DNA of 64,000 nt from Phylloscopus collybita (Eukaryota > Chordata > Aves > Passeriformes > Phylloscopidae). Every line of letters starts with the position of its first letter. Positions within the stretch are counted from its first letter, which is position 1. Both the position numbers and the translations under genes were made by a program. The stretch lies in NCBI GenBank assembly GCA_027886175.1, contig JAJNNQ010000075.1, positions 86,283,001-86,347,000 of the forward strand, given 5' to 3'. Below are positions 1 through 13,831 of this stretch, in pieces. The notes beneath the pieces are model-generated. The model saw nothing but the letters and a program-made list of their open reading frames with translations, was not told the DNA's origin and ran no database searches.

Positions 1-3000
1 GCCTCATCTTGTGTCACCAGGATGCTGTAGGGCTTAATTCTATCATTTTTTGCAAATACAGGAAATCTTGCCCATTAATAGCTGGAAATGTTTTTAGAAA
101 AATTTAAGGCCCCTTTTCTTCCCCTTGAAACCCATGATTGTTACATAAAACTGTAAAATGCCAACATTGCAAAATTTTAACAAGATAAACTGAAGATGCG
201 TAAAACTTGATAAAAAAATAACTTGATAAAAAGTATTCAGTTATCATCCTGTGAGATTATTCTGTTTGTGGAGAAGCCAGTAGCTGGATAGAAAGGGATT
301 TTCAGTCATTGGAATGAGTGAAGGTAGATGAGTTTCTGGTTTCAGACTTTAAATAAAATGTTTTATGCTTTTCTGCCTTTTGAGGTTAGGGAATGATGTG
401 GATTTTGGCTTAAATGAGCTTTTCTTAACAAGGAAAAATTATTTATTAATTGTTTGAGAAGGTGCTTGAATATTGTCTGTTGATTCAAGTAATTGCCTCT
501 GGGACTCCTGAAACTGTTTTATTTCCTGTTTTTTACCATAGAAAAATGTAGAGCCAGATACATGAAGATATAAAAGAAATTTTTCAAGTCTGGTGGAAAC
601 ATGTAGAAAAGCTGCTACTTTAGGAAAGCAGATTGTCCATTTGCAGAAACTTGTCAATATTTTAAACTTATTTTGGGACATTGGACTCTAATGATCTTTT
701 TAGAAGGGTGAAGAATTCAGCATCTTGAAGTGTCAACACTCACTCTTGGATACAGGTTCTTAATAGAATGGCATGGAGCAGAGGCATCTCATTCTATCAA
801 ATGGGATTTAATTCTATTGCATTTTCCCTTTCTAAATTTTTTATTTAGGAAACCTTGGTAAATATATTCAAAAGACTTTTTAAAGGCATTGTTAATGTTG
901 CAGTTACTGGGGAATAGAGTTGAAAGCTTGGTTCATTCAATAGTAGTTAATTAAACATACTTTGCTGTTTCTGAAGTAAATGAGGTAAATTTTTATTATA
1001 GATCAAAGCTGGAACTCTTGTTCCCCAGTAAGACTCTGCAACCCCCACAAAATGGAGTCTGGAGCAATTTTGCCTCATACTTCATGCTTTAGAGAAAGCA
1101 GCTGGCATATTAGGTTTATCCTGGCATTACCCTCATTTCGAAGCTTCTCTGAAGATATGACATCTTTGCAAAGTTATATGCCATGGACCTGAGTGGAGAC
1201 ATGGATTTTCTTGCTTTGAATGATGAATATAAGATAATGGAATAGATATCCTTCTAGCTTGGCAGCTTTGCCGTCTGCTGTGGCAAGGCAGCAAGACACA
1301 GTGGTTGTGCAAATGTGCTGTTCCTCTTTATACAGCTCTTACTCTAATACTAGACTTGCTTTGGGATAATATTTTCCTGAAATGGATTTTGCTACCCTTG
1401 ATTCTGTTGAGCAGCGAAGACTAGAATGTGTCCCTAAATCAAAGTCACAATTGTCAAGCTCAGTGGGTATGATTTAAGAGTGATGCTGGGATGCTTATCT
1501 TTATAGAATTGTCCAGGTGATAGTAAGGGGGTTTTGTCAAGTATTTGCATCAGCCATTTAGGATGTGTCAGTGAAAACAGGACAAGGAAGATGTGGTCCC
1601 CCCTGGATGGACAGCTGATATATTAAGGTGCAACTCACCCTGCCCATCTGGTTTAAACCACGCCTTTTGTCCTAGTCTAGACAAGTCAAATGACACTGTC
1701 TGCCTGGCCCAACCTAACAGAAACTCCTCTAGTAAGCAGAGCAGTTTGGACTGCTGTTAAGGTGACTTTCATCCCAAATGAAATGGGTTAAAATCCCTGG
1801 CCAGCAGGGCCTGTAATCCCCTGGTTCCCAGAGTTCTGTGGTGCTGTTTGTAGGATTCAACAAGATACAGAGAATGTGGCATGCCATTCTCAGTCCTGAG
1901 TACAAGTAAATGAAGTCCTTTAGATGAGGCTTAAGGATGGTTTTTTGAGTGAAAGAGACAAAAAAAGGAGAATCTTTTGCTAGGGTAGTAGAGCAGGAGA
2001 GCTCTGTATATGGGTGTACTTGTGTCAGGGAAGCAAACTGCAGAATGTTAGAAGGCTTTCATCAAATCCTGTCGTTGCCTTATTGTAGAAGACAAGGGGA
2101 AGTAACTCTTGTTAAAGTTCAAACAAACAAAAAAGCACAGTAACTGTGTTGTGAGCAAAGGGCAGGGAGTGTAACATCCCCTGGTCTCCTTTTATTGCCC
2201 ATATTGTAAAAGCAGAGTCACTTGATGAGGACCTGTGAGGAAGGTATTGGATGTGTATCCCAGAGTCAGATACTCGGCGTCCGGTGGTTCATTTGGAGCT
2301 ACTGCAGTAGGCAGTAGCCCAGCACAGACTGTTTTGTCACAATAAAAAATAAGTGATGCTCAATCTGCCTAGCCAAGGCCTTCTGTTGTAAGGGCACAGG
2401 TCAAACATCCAATTCCTTTTTGCTCCCCTAGCTTCTATAAAAAGGATTGCAAACTGGCTCTGAAGCAGTGCACCGGTGTGCACTGCCTTAATGGTGGCAC
2501 CAGCCTCCCTTCAGGGATGTATCCGCTGCTGTGGCAAGGTGCCAGGGTGGGCAGGAGCTTCTGCCTGGCTTCCCTGTGGTCCTTTAATCCTGCCATTTCA
2601 GTGCTGCTGTGTAAGTACAGCCTCTTACCCCTAGAGCTGTCTGAGTCTGTCTGTCCCGGCCACCCTCTGCTAAGGAGCAGAAAAGGTAAGGCTGTCTGGC
2701 AGCCCTGGGATCAGTATATGAGCAGCTAATTTACAGGGTGGGCCATCACCCTTCCAGATACTGTCAAATGAACAACTTTAAATCACAGAGTTAGCTGTTC
2801 AAAGTCAGATGAAAAGAGACTCCCCATTGTCTTGCCCAGAACTGCTTTCTCATGTAAAACTCTGAGCAGGGAGCACCTCATTGTTTACTTGCAGCAGAAT
2901 AAACAATACTTAATCCACTGATTGTGTGAGAGGGGCTCCCGCTTGGGAGAGTATCTCTTGATTATGTAAAATCCTAAATCGTGAATCTTTGTCTCCTAAT

Positions 3001-6000
3001 TATGGTAAGAACTGCCCTGGTCTTGCGAGCAATAATAGGGCCCTTTGTCCCATTTACAATGGGCTGTGGCACTGCATCTCCTTCATGGCATTACGACCCC
3101 TGGTCAGTCTCTGTCCCTTTGAAGCCCTGGGTCCTGCACCCTAATTAATGACATGAGCTGGCCCCGGCAAGGTTGTCTGCAATGCTCATTAGCAGTGGGA
3201 GGTGGCCCAGAGGTGCTTTCTGACCCCCTTGGCCTCTCCACCTGGATCATTTAAAGAAGTCTGCTTCCCTGCAGCTGGGGCCTCAGGACACTGTCTATTT
3301 TGGTGAGTTTGTATCTGAGTGTTGATAAAATTAGCAGAGAGCTGAAACGCCGCGCAGCCAATAGGGAAAATTAGAAACCTGACAGAGCAGGGGAGTTTCT
3401 CTGGAAACTTTTGTGGTGCAGGCTTGCTGTCAAACGTGAAATTGTGCTTATAAAGGTCACCTGACCGCTGTGAGCAACGTCAGCAGTGTAAGCAGAGGAG
3501 ATGTGAGGATTTCCCGGGGAGAAACCTCTCCAGATTCTATGCTGGGCTTCTCCTCTTTCCTTTGGCAAATACAGTGGAACAGGCTTAAAGTAAAACGTGT
3601 GGCTTCAAAAAAATGTACATGAACTGTAAAATTCCTCTCTTGGATTTCACTGTAGCCAGAGCATACCCTTTATATTTCCTTTCCTTCTCCTCCAGGAGGT
3701 TTAGTGCAGTATGCTGTACCAAGAGCTAAAGTATTTCTAATTTTTCCTTCTTCACAGCAGCAAAGAGACATTTGTGCTGCCTCTCATGTCTGGGTATCTT
3801 CCTGAGGAGAGGAGGAGGGAGCTGGTGTTGCAGTTGCCTCCTTTCTTAGACTCATTCCGACATCATTTCTCAGCCAGGATAGTTGAGCAGTTTGAATGTG
3901 GTAAAGGCTGCCTCTTAATGTACGTCATGAGGCTTTCTGATCACATCTGGTTCAGTGTGGCATTGCCTCCAGTTACAAGATTTGGTTTTGCTATATTTTT
4001 GTAAGATACAAGAAATAAGTAGACATTGCAGTGTGAAAGTCACTCTCTGCCTATGTCACGGAGCTGACCTGGTGACCAAAACCAGCAGATGTCTCTTGCC
4101 ATGAGTGGATTCAGGGGAGATTAAGTTTTTTGACCTTCTACAGAGCCTGTCCAAACAGTGATATAATATATTAAGCTTTGTAACTTGAAAATCCTGGGCA
4201 TATTTTTACAAGGACAACAAAAGCAGTTCTCTTCCCCCAGGGTTATGTGCTTCTGTAAAACCTCCTAACAAAGGAAAACAAAAGCTGTTCACAGCCTACC
4301 TTGCTCTTCAAACAGCCTGCCTAGGTTTTGCTGAAATTATGTAGAGATTGAACACTGCCATGGAAAGCTATTGTTTTGAACAGCTCCCAGATCAGTAACA
4401 CAACAGAAGAATTCAGGCCCTGGAAGGTAAAGGTAAAGTGTTAGGAGTGTCTGACCATTAGGATCTGTGGTCCTCTGCCTCTAGTTTTGCCAGGGTAACT
4501 ACTGTGAGGTCTTGTTTTCAAAAACACTAATGGGTGGAAAATGCTGTTGTTGTTTCTTGGTGTTACCTGGCTTCACCAACATGGAGTGGACAACTTAAAT
4601 GCCATAGGAATGGTCTTCTGGACTCTGTGGGTAAATTGAAGATATCTGTCACGTGTAGCTTGCTATTCAGGCAGGTTGGTCACCAGGTTTCCCCCTTTGT
4701 CAGCACATCCACATACTTCAGTGTATGGAGGGATGCTGCCAGGCATCTGAACCTATGTCCCAATCTTAAATCATTTTAGACAATGCATATGAGCAGCCCC
4801 ATTTAAATCAAGACAAGAGGCTGTGGGTTTTGGGTGAAAAAGATACCAGCTACTCAGAATATGGCATGTTTATTGCCCAGTTGCTGTTCTTCAAGGCAGT
4901 TCTGCACACTGGCTTTAGGGAGATAAAATAGGCAAGAAAAGAAAGGAATGGAGATTTAAAATGTATGGAGATGGTTTCAGTCATTAGTACGAATAGAAAA
5001 GACCAGTACAATATTAGGTTGTTTTCAGAGCAGTAGTGTGACTGTGTAAAAGTACTTAGAACTAATGTTAAAAGGAAAAAAAAAAAAAGACAACAGCCAG
5101 AAAAAGGCCCTTAGGTGTCATTCCTGGTTTTGCGAATGCCTATCTTAGGCAAGTTTAGGAATTCACTTTCTATCTGTTCTCTCCTTATATAGTATGGAAT
5201 AATCCTTCTGGCTTCCTTATTCTGAAGTACACTGCTCTCTACATGTGGCAAGCCTTTTGTGGGAAGAGTGTGTTAGTGATGCTACAAACTTGTAGGAGTG
5301 AAGGTGTTTGAAAACTAGGTGTTGTTTGCAATTAATTTTACTGTGAGACAAAACTACAGGTTCATGGTGGGAGAGGAAGCTTCCTGGTAGTTGACATTGC
5401 TGTTATTGGAAGCAACTTGAAGGATGAATGACAAGTCGTCTTCATTCAGCATTGTGAGGTTATAGACTACTTTTTCTCTCTGTCACAATTGTTGATGTGC
5501 ACATAGCCTCCTTCCTTGTTAGAATTTCAAAATAAGAAACATTGTGCTCTTTCGATGAAGATGCATTATTCTGAGTTGTACCCTACACAGTTTTTGAGAG
5601 GGATAGAGAGCACTCCAGCATAGACATTTTCATGGACCTCCTTGAGCTCTGCTTTTGGCATACTATATTTTGGGCCCAATACTTCCTTTTTTAGTCACTG
5701 AGACTGTACCAGCAAGGACAGTTTAGGTAGAAATTGCTCTGGAATTACTGAGTACTGAAACAGTTAATGCTACAAAACTTGTTACAGCCCAAGGTAGAGG
5801 TGACAAGGGTCAGTGGTGTGACATTGCCAATTCAGCTGACTCTCCTGCTCTGCTCTGCTCTCAAGCTGTTTGCTCAGTGTCTTGCTGATAGAAACTGGGA
5901 ACCAACTCCTAATCTCTTGCTGGCAGCATTTTTAGTGCAGGAGCAATTCCATGAGACAGCTGATGATGAGGAAGTCCAGCTCTGGTAAATGCTATGACCA

Positions 6001-8699
6001 GAAATTGCTGTGGTACAATGCAATTCTTGGTAAGGCAGAGGAGATGGTGTGCAAGCAAGCTGGTGAATGCATCCTTTTACTGAGCAAATGGAGAAGTAGA
6101 ATCAGCGGGTTGTCTTGCAGAAGCAGAACAGAACTGCACGTTACGTGCTGTCTGAGGTTTCTGTTCAGAAAAGAGAGCTGGGAAACATCTGAAGAGCAGC
6201 ACGGGTCCAACACTGGCCTAGAAGTGGTCAGCTCACATCAGGGAGCTCATTGTGTGAGGAAACCGGGAATCCAGAGCAGCCGGATAAAAATACTGGCTGG
6301 TGAATGGACACAGGGAGTGATGCTCCCATGTGAAACTGTGTGCTATGTCACATGATGTTGAATATCTTAGCTTGGCTGCCAGAATAGAAAGTGGGTAAAT
6401 GCAAAGCTGACTGTGGAGGAAAGCTGCTTGTAAAAGGGCATGCAGGAAGGAAAAGGGGCTGAGCCAAAATAGGTTATTAGCACGCCTGCCTGATCCTAAG
6501 GAGCAGGATTTGTTTATTCGCAGGCTCTGTCAGAGTGCTGGGTGCTGCTCAGTGTGTTGGCAGTCATGTCTGCATGCTGAGCATATCTTAACCTGCAAAT
6601 GTAGATAAGGGCAAGGGACTGCAATCCAGGTTCAGCTGCACCTATTTGTGAGCCCTGCTGTGATCAGTGGATGCTTATAGGATAGAGAAACCCCTGGAGA
6701 TGCATTTCTCCTTATGTTACTCATGAAAAGCAGTGGTGTTTTGTTAACACGGCAGACACATAGATTTCTTTTTTAACTCTTGCTATTATTTTAAAATTAC
6801 AGAAGTACTTGGCTTCCATATTTGAAAGATGTATTAGAAGATAGGAAGAGCTTTTCATTTCTTACCTTGAAAGAATACCAGAAGGTTCACTTGAGTTGTT
6901 GTGCACAAATAACCACTGTTATTCTGGATGTTGTGCAGCGTCTAATTTTGGTAGCTGTAGAGGACTATTCCGGTCAGGTTTTTTTTCACCCCATATATGT
7001 TTGCCCTGGCCATTAAACACTTCACTGTTATTGAAGTTGATCTTCAGCTCTTTCTCTGTGATTCTGTCCAGCCAATTTGTTGACACTTCTGGTTTTTAAA
7101 ACTTTGACCTTTATTAAGTAAAAAAAGTCATTATGAGAAAATGGCTATTCTGTGTGAGTGTCTGCAGGCCATCTCCCATTTTGCCATTATTTTGTCTTAG
7201 TTGCTTATTAATTCTGTTGAAGTAAATGGTAGAGTAAGCTAATTTTTCACCAGGGCAGACGTGTTTAAATCTGGCACTGTTGAAGTGTTGCTGGTAAATG
7301 CAATTCATTACAGTGTTAGGAAGAAGTTCTTACTCATTTTTCTTCGCTCACACACAGAGGAAGTTAAAACATGACACAGAGTGGCTTGTGCCTTTTTATT
7401 AAACCTTAACAGCAGTTAATTTCACTGGAGTTACTCTGAAGGTAGGAGTCACTGGTGCGGACACTGGCTCTGCTGCATGCTGACAAATTTCTGAAGCACA
7501 ACATCACCCTGGTTTATATCGGGTCTGTCCTGGCTCCTACACGATACTCTTCTTGCCTGGTCCACAGTGCAGCTGTAGGAATGTGCATAACGCTGTGCAT
7601 CCCTCTATTAATAGAAGGGTTGGTGCAGGGGCTTCAGCCTTGGCTGCACCCAAGGGTGGCTTCTTTGAGGGAGAGGATTAAAGAGAGTGACAGAACACGT
7701 TGGTAACCAAATCAGACGGCCGGTGGGGCGGTGGAAGGGGCGACAAGTTGAAAGAAAAAGCTGTGAAGCAGCGTGCACGGAGCAGCTAGCGGGCTGTGTC
7801 CGTCCCCGTAGGCACAGGGGAAGGGGAGGGGAGCCTCTGCAGCTGGCAGGGAGTTGGCTGCTGGTGCTGCTTGCGGTTCCAGCACAGCACAGCCCGTGGC
7901 GGTGGGCGAGGTCGAGATGGCAGAGCAGCAGGTCCTTCGGGGTCACACACGCTGTGAAGCCGCGGGGGAGGGAGGCAGGAATGGGCATTGCAGGACAGCA
8001 GGAGGACCCAGAGGGATCGCTAGGAGGGAGGCAGGAGCAGGGTTCGCAGCACTGCTGTTTTTCCATCACTCACTCATCTGCAGCAAATGGGAGAGATTAG
8101 TGCGGCTGTTGGATGCTATGTCCCAAGGCCCTGGGTGTGGAGGCCAGGAAGGGTTGTTTTTTGGTTTTTTTAATCCAAAAGGAGATGAGTATCTGGGCCT
8201 GGGTGGGGTTGCACAGGAGCAGAAACTAGTTGGCTCTTCCTCATCTCTCTCACTTTGCTTGGCCGCAGAAGAAGTGAAAGAGAAGCAAAGGAATCTGTTC
8301 CTGAAAGGGAATGTGTCTGTAACCTGCTAGCTTTTCTTTCACAGGTGGTGAAAGTCCTTGTGTTTAAAACCATCCTTTCTCCATCTCGCCCTCCTTGTCA
8401 GGCTCCCCTGCAGCTGGACACTGCCAGTGTGGAGGCTGGGAGCCTGCTCCCACTGTCGTGTGGACATGAGTCATCAGCAGGGAATCACCCATCTTTCTCT
8501 TCTACCCAGTTGTATTATTTTTAGGTCAGCATAGGAGTTTCTTTGCTCATGAGAGCCACATTAATTCTGCAAATAATGTTAGAGAGAAAGGAGAATAATA
8601 ACAACAGAGGTAGAAAAACACACGGTACTGACTGGGGATTTCAGTGGGAGGAGTTAGCTTCATAACTTAATTGTGTATTAATGACTTGTGTCTCAGAAT

Positions 8700-8761
8700 A
8701 TGGTGTGGGGGTTTTTTGTTTTTGGGTTTTTTTGGGGGTTTTTTTGTGGGTTTTTTTTTGT

Positions 8762-8798
<37 letters not shown>

Positions 8799-8930
8799 TT
8801 GGTTTGGTTTGGTTTGGTTTTTTGTTTTTTGTTTTGGTTTTGTTTTTGTTTTTTGGTGGGTTTTTTTGTTGTTGTTGTTGTTGTTGTTTTTTGGGGTTTG
8901 TTTTGTTTTGGGTTTTTTCCTTGCTTCTGT
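8700..8930. repeat. T/G low-complexity tract with poly(T) and GGTTT repeats
   Basis: The + strand is almost purely T and G. It has G-runs at 8707-8711, 8724-8726, 8734-8738 and 8748-8750, then 34 consecutive T at 8764-8797. GGTTT repeats and a (TTG)n run near 8868-8886 follow. The poly-Phe, poly-Lys and poly-Gln frames across it are artefacts of this composition. Confidence 0.95.
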
Positions 8931-10457
8931 TTATGGAAGTTGCTAAAGAGCATAGACAGGAAAGGAACAAAGTACCAAGCTTTTATTTTCGATAAGGCCT
9001 AGAAATTAAGACTGGCTTTATTTGTTAACATCCACAATGTGGGCAACTTGGCATTAGTGAGCTGCATGGGTGAAAACTTCAGGTTTTAATCTGTGTGGTT
9101 TCAGAAGTACAAGCAGAGTAATGGTAAGTGTCAATTTCTCACCAGCAGTCTCAGGTAATGCAGAGCATAGTATTTGTTTAATTTGTTGGCAACATAATGC
9201 TGAATACAAATATTTCACGTTTTCATCTTGACTACTGAAATATGAAATCTAGAAGGACTGAGTGGTTGTCTGCATTACTCTTAAATCAAAATCATGACTG
9301 ATTAATTTTGCTAAAAATTTGGCTCTGCAAATAATGTTAGATGTCTTTCCATTTCTTAAAGAACAGCCATTTCCTCTGCTGGCAAACTGGAGTTGTCTCA
9401 GAGGAGAGTGTAATGCAAGGCAACAGACACTGCTTATGTAAACTTCTCTTGCAAAGGTGCCACTTACCAAAAGTGTAGCAAATCCTGCCATGCCCCCTGG
9501 AACAAAAAAGCTTTGCAAAGCACTGACTATTTCTTAAAGCCTGTTTAAATGCTTTTATATCCTAATAAGCATTACAGATGTCAAGAATACTAACTTATTT
9601 TAGGAGAAAGCTTTTCAGTGGTGTGTTTTTACATAGAGATGCATAAACTTGTCTGCATTAAGAAAACAAGAGGAAAAAAAAAGAAAAGAAAAAGGTGCAC
9701 TGGTGTAAGAATAATCAATCAGATCTGCCTGGTGTGATACATTGCCTGAGCACCAAGGGCGGCCTGGTTGTTGCATTGTTATATTTTGGTTCTGCTTTTG
9801 TGTTTTAGGAGTTCTGTTTCCTTACCTGCTTGTTTTTTACACCTCTGCCAATAAACCAGAGCCTTAGTATTATATTTGCATTGTTATAGGTATGAGCAAG
9901 TCCAAAACATAAAGGCAGTTGAGAATTAAAGTAATTTTAAACAGATCTTACCTGCTAAAAGCAGTTTTTTCCTTTTTACTTAAAATTGAATCTCTGTGCT
10001 TGGAACTGAACAGCTTTTTTCTCCCTACTCCATAATCATATTTATTAAAAAATTGAAGACTGTGGCCAAGACTAGCAATCACATGATAATACAGCAGCTT
10101 TTATTAGATACATCTGGAAACTTACCTTGCAAGTAGAGGGCTTTTATCTCTGTGCAGGTGTTTGAGCCATTGCTCGGCCTGTTCTGCTAACAATTTCAGA
10201 GCCTGTTCCCATCACTGTTTTCTGCAGCCATGCCATCCATGTTTGACTTGGAACAGCACATCAACAGACTTGTGTAATTTTAAGGAGGGGGAGGCTTTTC
10301 TCTTGGTTTGGTTGTTTTTTGGTGGTTTGGGGGTTTGGGGGAGTTTTTTTGGTTGTTTGGTTGGTTTGGTTTTTAAAGTTCATCATGAGCAAACTATTAC
10401 CATATGTTTCAGATGCTTTATTTGATATGCTTGACTTTTTAGGCTTTCCACAATTAT

Positions 10458-10458
<1 letters not shown>

Positions 10459-10489
<31 letters not shown>

Positions 10490-10505
10490 TTATTTATTTA
10501 TTTTT
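10459..10505. repeat. (TCTA)n then (TTTA)n microsatellite
   Basis: About seven TCTA units run from 10461 and pass directly into about four TTTA units. This is an intronic compound tetranucleotide microsatellite. Confidence 0.95.
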
Positions 10506-13500
10506 AAAACGGTTTAAACAGGATAAAAAACATTCATATCACCTAGGATTCCTTTCTCTTTCCCTTCTTAGACTATGGGTCTAGACTTAAAAATACTGTA
10601 TGTAAGCAGTGACACTACCCCAAGATGGAAAATAGTACTGATGACAAAACAGAGAAATTAATAGTTAGACTTCCTTAAAAAACCTAATGCTCCCAGTTAA
10701 TGCACTGTTAGGCATGGCAGCTTAGTCTGTTTTAAAATAACACAAGACTTAGTCAGTGCAGCATGATGCTTGCCTTCACTAGTTCAGTTTTGACGCTTAG
10801 TACCTGTAAGCTTTTCTCAGAGGTGCCAGGAGTCCAGATCTGGACCACAGAGGAAGGCAGGGGCATCCACAGCTCCGTCCCATGCTCCAGCTCCCATGTG
10901 ATTCTGTAAGCTGTGCCACCAGGGCAAGGTGCTGAGCTGGGGTGCAGTGCATTTATGTGCCCTGAAGAGCCTGCAACTTGAGATGACAGGCATGATTTAT
11001 CTGGATGTCTCTTTTTTCAGCCTGGTGCTTCTTTCTGACCTAATGAAAAAGGGGCTTAGTCTTTCTCTCAGTTTCTCTTCTTGTTTGCTGCTTCTTCACT
11101 CACAGCAAGGAAAATAAAAGAAGACTAAGGAAGAAAGAGAAAAATAAATATACTTAATAGAAGAGAAAGCTTATATTCCTTTTATAAGATACATTACTTT
11201 TGTTTGGGGGGGCGGAGGTAGTTCCCTTTGCATTGAAAACTCCATTTTTAACTTGCAAATTTTTACTGTCCTGAGGCTAGCAGTTGTTACAGGTGTACTA
11301 TGAAGGACTTTCACATGGATGTTTGCTCTGAAAGATTAACTCTCAAGTGCAGCTTTTGATGAGAGACCTAAATAAAGTAGTGCTGAAAATCAGCATATTG
11401 CAAGAGGGAGGTGAGGGGGAGTGCAAGATGAACAAGGCACACCTCCCTGCTGTGTGGGATGTGTGGCTGCACTGGCTCCTGCTCAGCCAAGATCTTGGGA
11501 GTGCCGTGGCAGGAGTCAGTGCTCCCAGTAGCTCTGTGGTGCCAACCCTGGTAGCTGTGCCTGCCCTGTCACACACAAGGGGATACAGCTGCTGCATGAG
11601 TTCCTGGGCCCAGGGCAGGCCAGACACATCTCAGGGGACCCCAGAGATGCTTCAGGATGGCCTGAGGTCAGGGTCTGTGCCCCTTTGCAAAATAGCCTGC
11701 AATGCTTCCAGTGGTGCAGGAGAGTTGTTTCCAAGCCCTCCTTGTTTGTATATTCACATACCAGGAGGAACATGTCAGAAGCACTGCTTGTTTTCATGCA
11801 AGGCATTTTCATCACCTCTAAAAGCAATTTATTTCAGTAGCCTGTAAGTTCTTCAAGTGGCTACTCATAATTTTTTAATGCTCTCCATCCCCTAGTGGTT
11901 TTGGTGGTTGTGTTTTTGTTTTCACTGAAGGTGGAAGCTTTGCATCACAGGATAGGTGCTGCCAGGTGAGCTGGAGGAGAGCCGTAGATCCTGATGCTGG
12001 AGAAGTACTATGTGTTGGCCATCCCGCCCCTCCCTGAGATTGTTGTCACATTTGGCATGCCTCTTTAAGTAAACATTAGCTTTGTAAATGGCATTGGTTC
12101 GATATTTAATGCAATGCAGGAACTATGTCAGCGGTGATTATACAGGTAGGATGTAAGTGAATTGACAGGAGAGTTAAAACAGATTAAACCTTCAGCACAT
12201 ATTTATGTCCAGGCTTTCTGGGTACTGTGATAACAATGGCTGTGTTATATACACTTCACACTTGCTTCTTTCACCACTCAGGGACTATGAGTCCAGTTGC
12301 TCTGTGGATGACTTGGTTATCTCTTCATTTTCAGAGAATGAAAAAAAATGGCTGTGGGAGTTAATGTAGTGATAAAATAAATAGCAATGGGAGTTTGTTA
12401 GGGACAGGACAGAGCGGGGGTGGTTTCAGGATTTTGTCAGAAGTCATTTCTAATTGCAGGATGTTTTTTTAATGAGTAGGCACATGTCATTTTCCTTGAT
12501 GTAGAGAGCAAAGACAGTATGGGTAAACCCAGGCCAGGAGCAGATGTGAAAAACTCCTTGTGGATATAATATTGTCACTGAAAAAATCTGACTGCCTCAT
12601 ATCCACTGGTGTTTTGCTTCTGGGAATCCAACACTTTGGCTGGGAGCTGGACCTGTAACCACAAGGAACTTGAAGTTGACTGAAACTGTGTGTCACTTAC
12701 TGAATGCAGAATGGACATGACCTGTCATGCTGCAGAGCTCACGTTCCAAATATTTAGAAGGCAATAAGCTTGTTGATGTGTTGACCAAATGTTGCTGCAT
12801 AGCCCTTTCTGCCTGCAGCATAGCTTTGATTGTTTAATGCAGTGTTTCATGTGAGAAACCCTTGTTTAGCTGAATTTGGGATTTGAGTACTTCAGAAAAA
12901 CAAGAAATCACAGCAAATAAGTGTGGGTAGGAAAAGACAGTACTTCTGCATTTTTCTTCAGGGCAAACTGGTTGTGAAGGGGATATAAAAGTGTCAGAAG
13001 TGTTGAACCTGTTTCAGGTCTTCCTCCTCTGAACCTTTCTCCCCTTCAAGGATCAGTAGTTTTCCTTTTAAAAAGGAATTAATATTTCTCATAACAGCTT
13101 TGAAAAATACCAGTGGAAGTTTATGGAAAGGCAATGTGAGGAAGATTCACATGCAGGTATTTAAGTGGTGTGCAGTAATATGTTTTAAGCAGTGGTTATG
13201 AAAGGTACTATTTTTACATTTGCTTGCTACTTAGGTCAGATTTCGCCTCTCCTTGTCACTGATTTTTTTAAAAAACGTCGTTTATTTTAACAGTACTTTT
13301 TAGTAAAAATGGAATGGTGTAAGGCCATTGAAATATTTTTCATTGGACAATGAAGAGGTTTTCACAAGGCTGTTGTCTCAGCTGCTGTTGCACCATCTGC
13401 CTGTGTGAGATTGTCAGTTCTCATATTCTTTAAACTTCCAGTGGACTTACTAGCCAGAAAAGTGACTGTGACCAAAATGGCCTTTTGTGGTGATAGGTTT

Positions 13501-13641
13501 TGACATACTGTGGCTTTATTTTGCATTTGGCAAGTTCTTGGTATCATGAGGTGAGAGGAAAGAGGACATGCCAGTGCAAGAAGAGTGCTAGTTCTAAGCT
13601 TGCAGCAGTCAGTAACTCATTTCTGGTTTTTTCCTTTCCAG

Positions 13642-13831
13642 GTGTGACATCTGTTGTATTACCTTTCGTACTCACCGGGGGTTACTGCGCCATAATGCAG
13701 TTATCCACAAGCAGCTTCCCAGAGATCCCATGGGAAAGCCTTTCATTCAGAACAACCCTTCAATTCCAGCAGGCTTCCACGACTTGGGATTTACGGACTT
13801 CTCCTGTAGGAAGTTCCCCCGCATTTCTCAG
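13642..13831 (+). CDS. RREB1: RREB1 exon (CDICC zinc finger and conserved [11 protein letters not shown] segment)
   Basis: The acceptor is a T-rich tract ending CCAG at 13641, and the donor is CAG|GTACTC at 13832. The exon starts with the last base of a split codon, then encodes 63 residues and ends in phase 0. It carries a C2H2 finger (Cys at residues 1 and 4, His at 17 and 22 of this exon). The segment leading to RKFPRISQ is very highly conserved in RREB1. Confidence 0.97.

Larger units (their letters stand above)
1..13641 (+). other. RREB1: RREB1 upstream intron sequence (no exon found)
   Basis: The first coding exon seen begins at 13642 and opens in the middle of a codon, so this stretch must be intron of the same gene or contain earlier exons. 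I looked for the earlier zinc-finger exons expected of RREB1 (the fingers preceding the CDIC finger) and found none. The short open frames here lack recognisable protein similarity and look like chance. The stretch holds low-complexity T/G DNA at 8700-8930 and a tetranucleotide microsatellite at 10459-10505. Otherwise it is ordinary non-coding DNA. A somewhat GC-rich patch lies at about 7700-8050, with no further support for a promoter. Confidence 0.75.

Noticed and set aside
5951..6355. 134-codon + strand frame
   Set aside because: No similarity and no splice or promoter context; within the length expected by chance.
7608..8330. Cluster of 130-160 codon frames on both strands
   Set aside because: Local GC-rich sequence in an RREB1 intron. 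There is no recognisable similarity, and overlapping frames on opposite strands point to composition.
8641..9002. Poly-Phe, poly-Lys and poly-Gln frames
   Set aside because: Translations of the T/G low-complexity tract.
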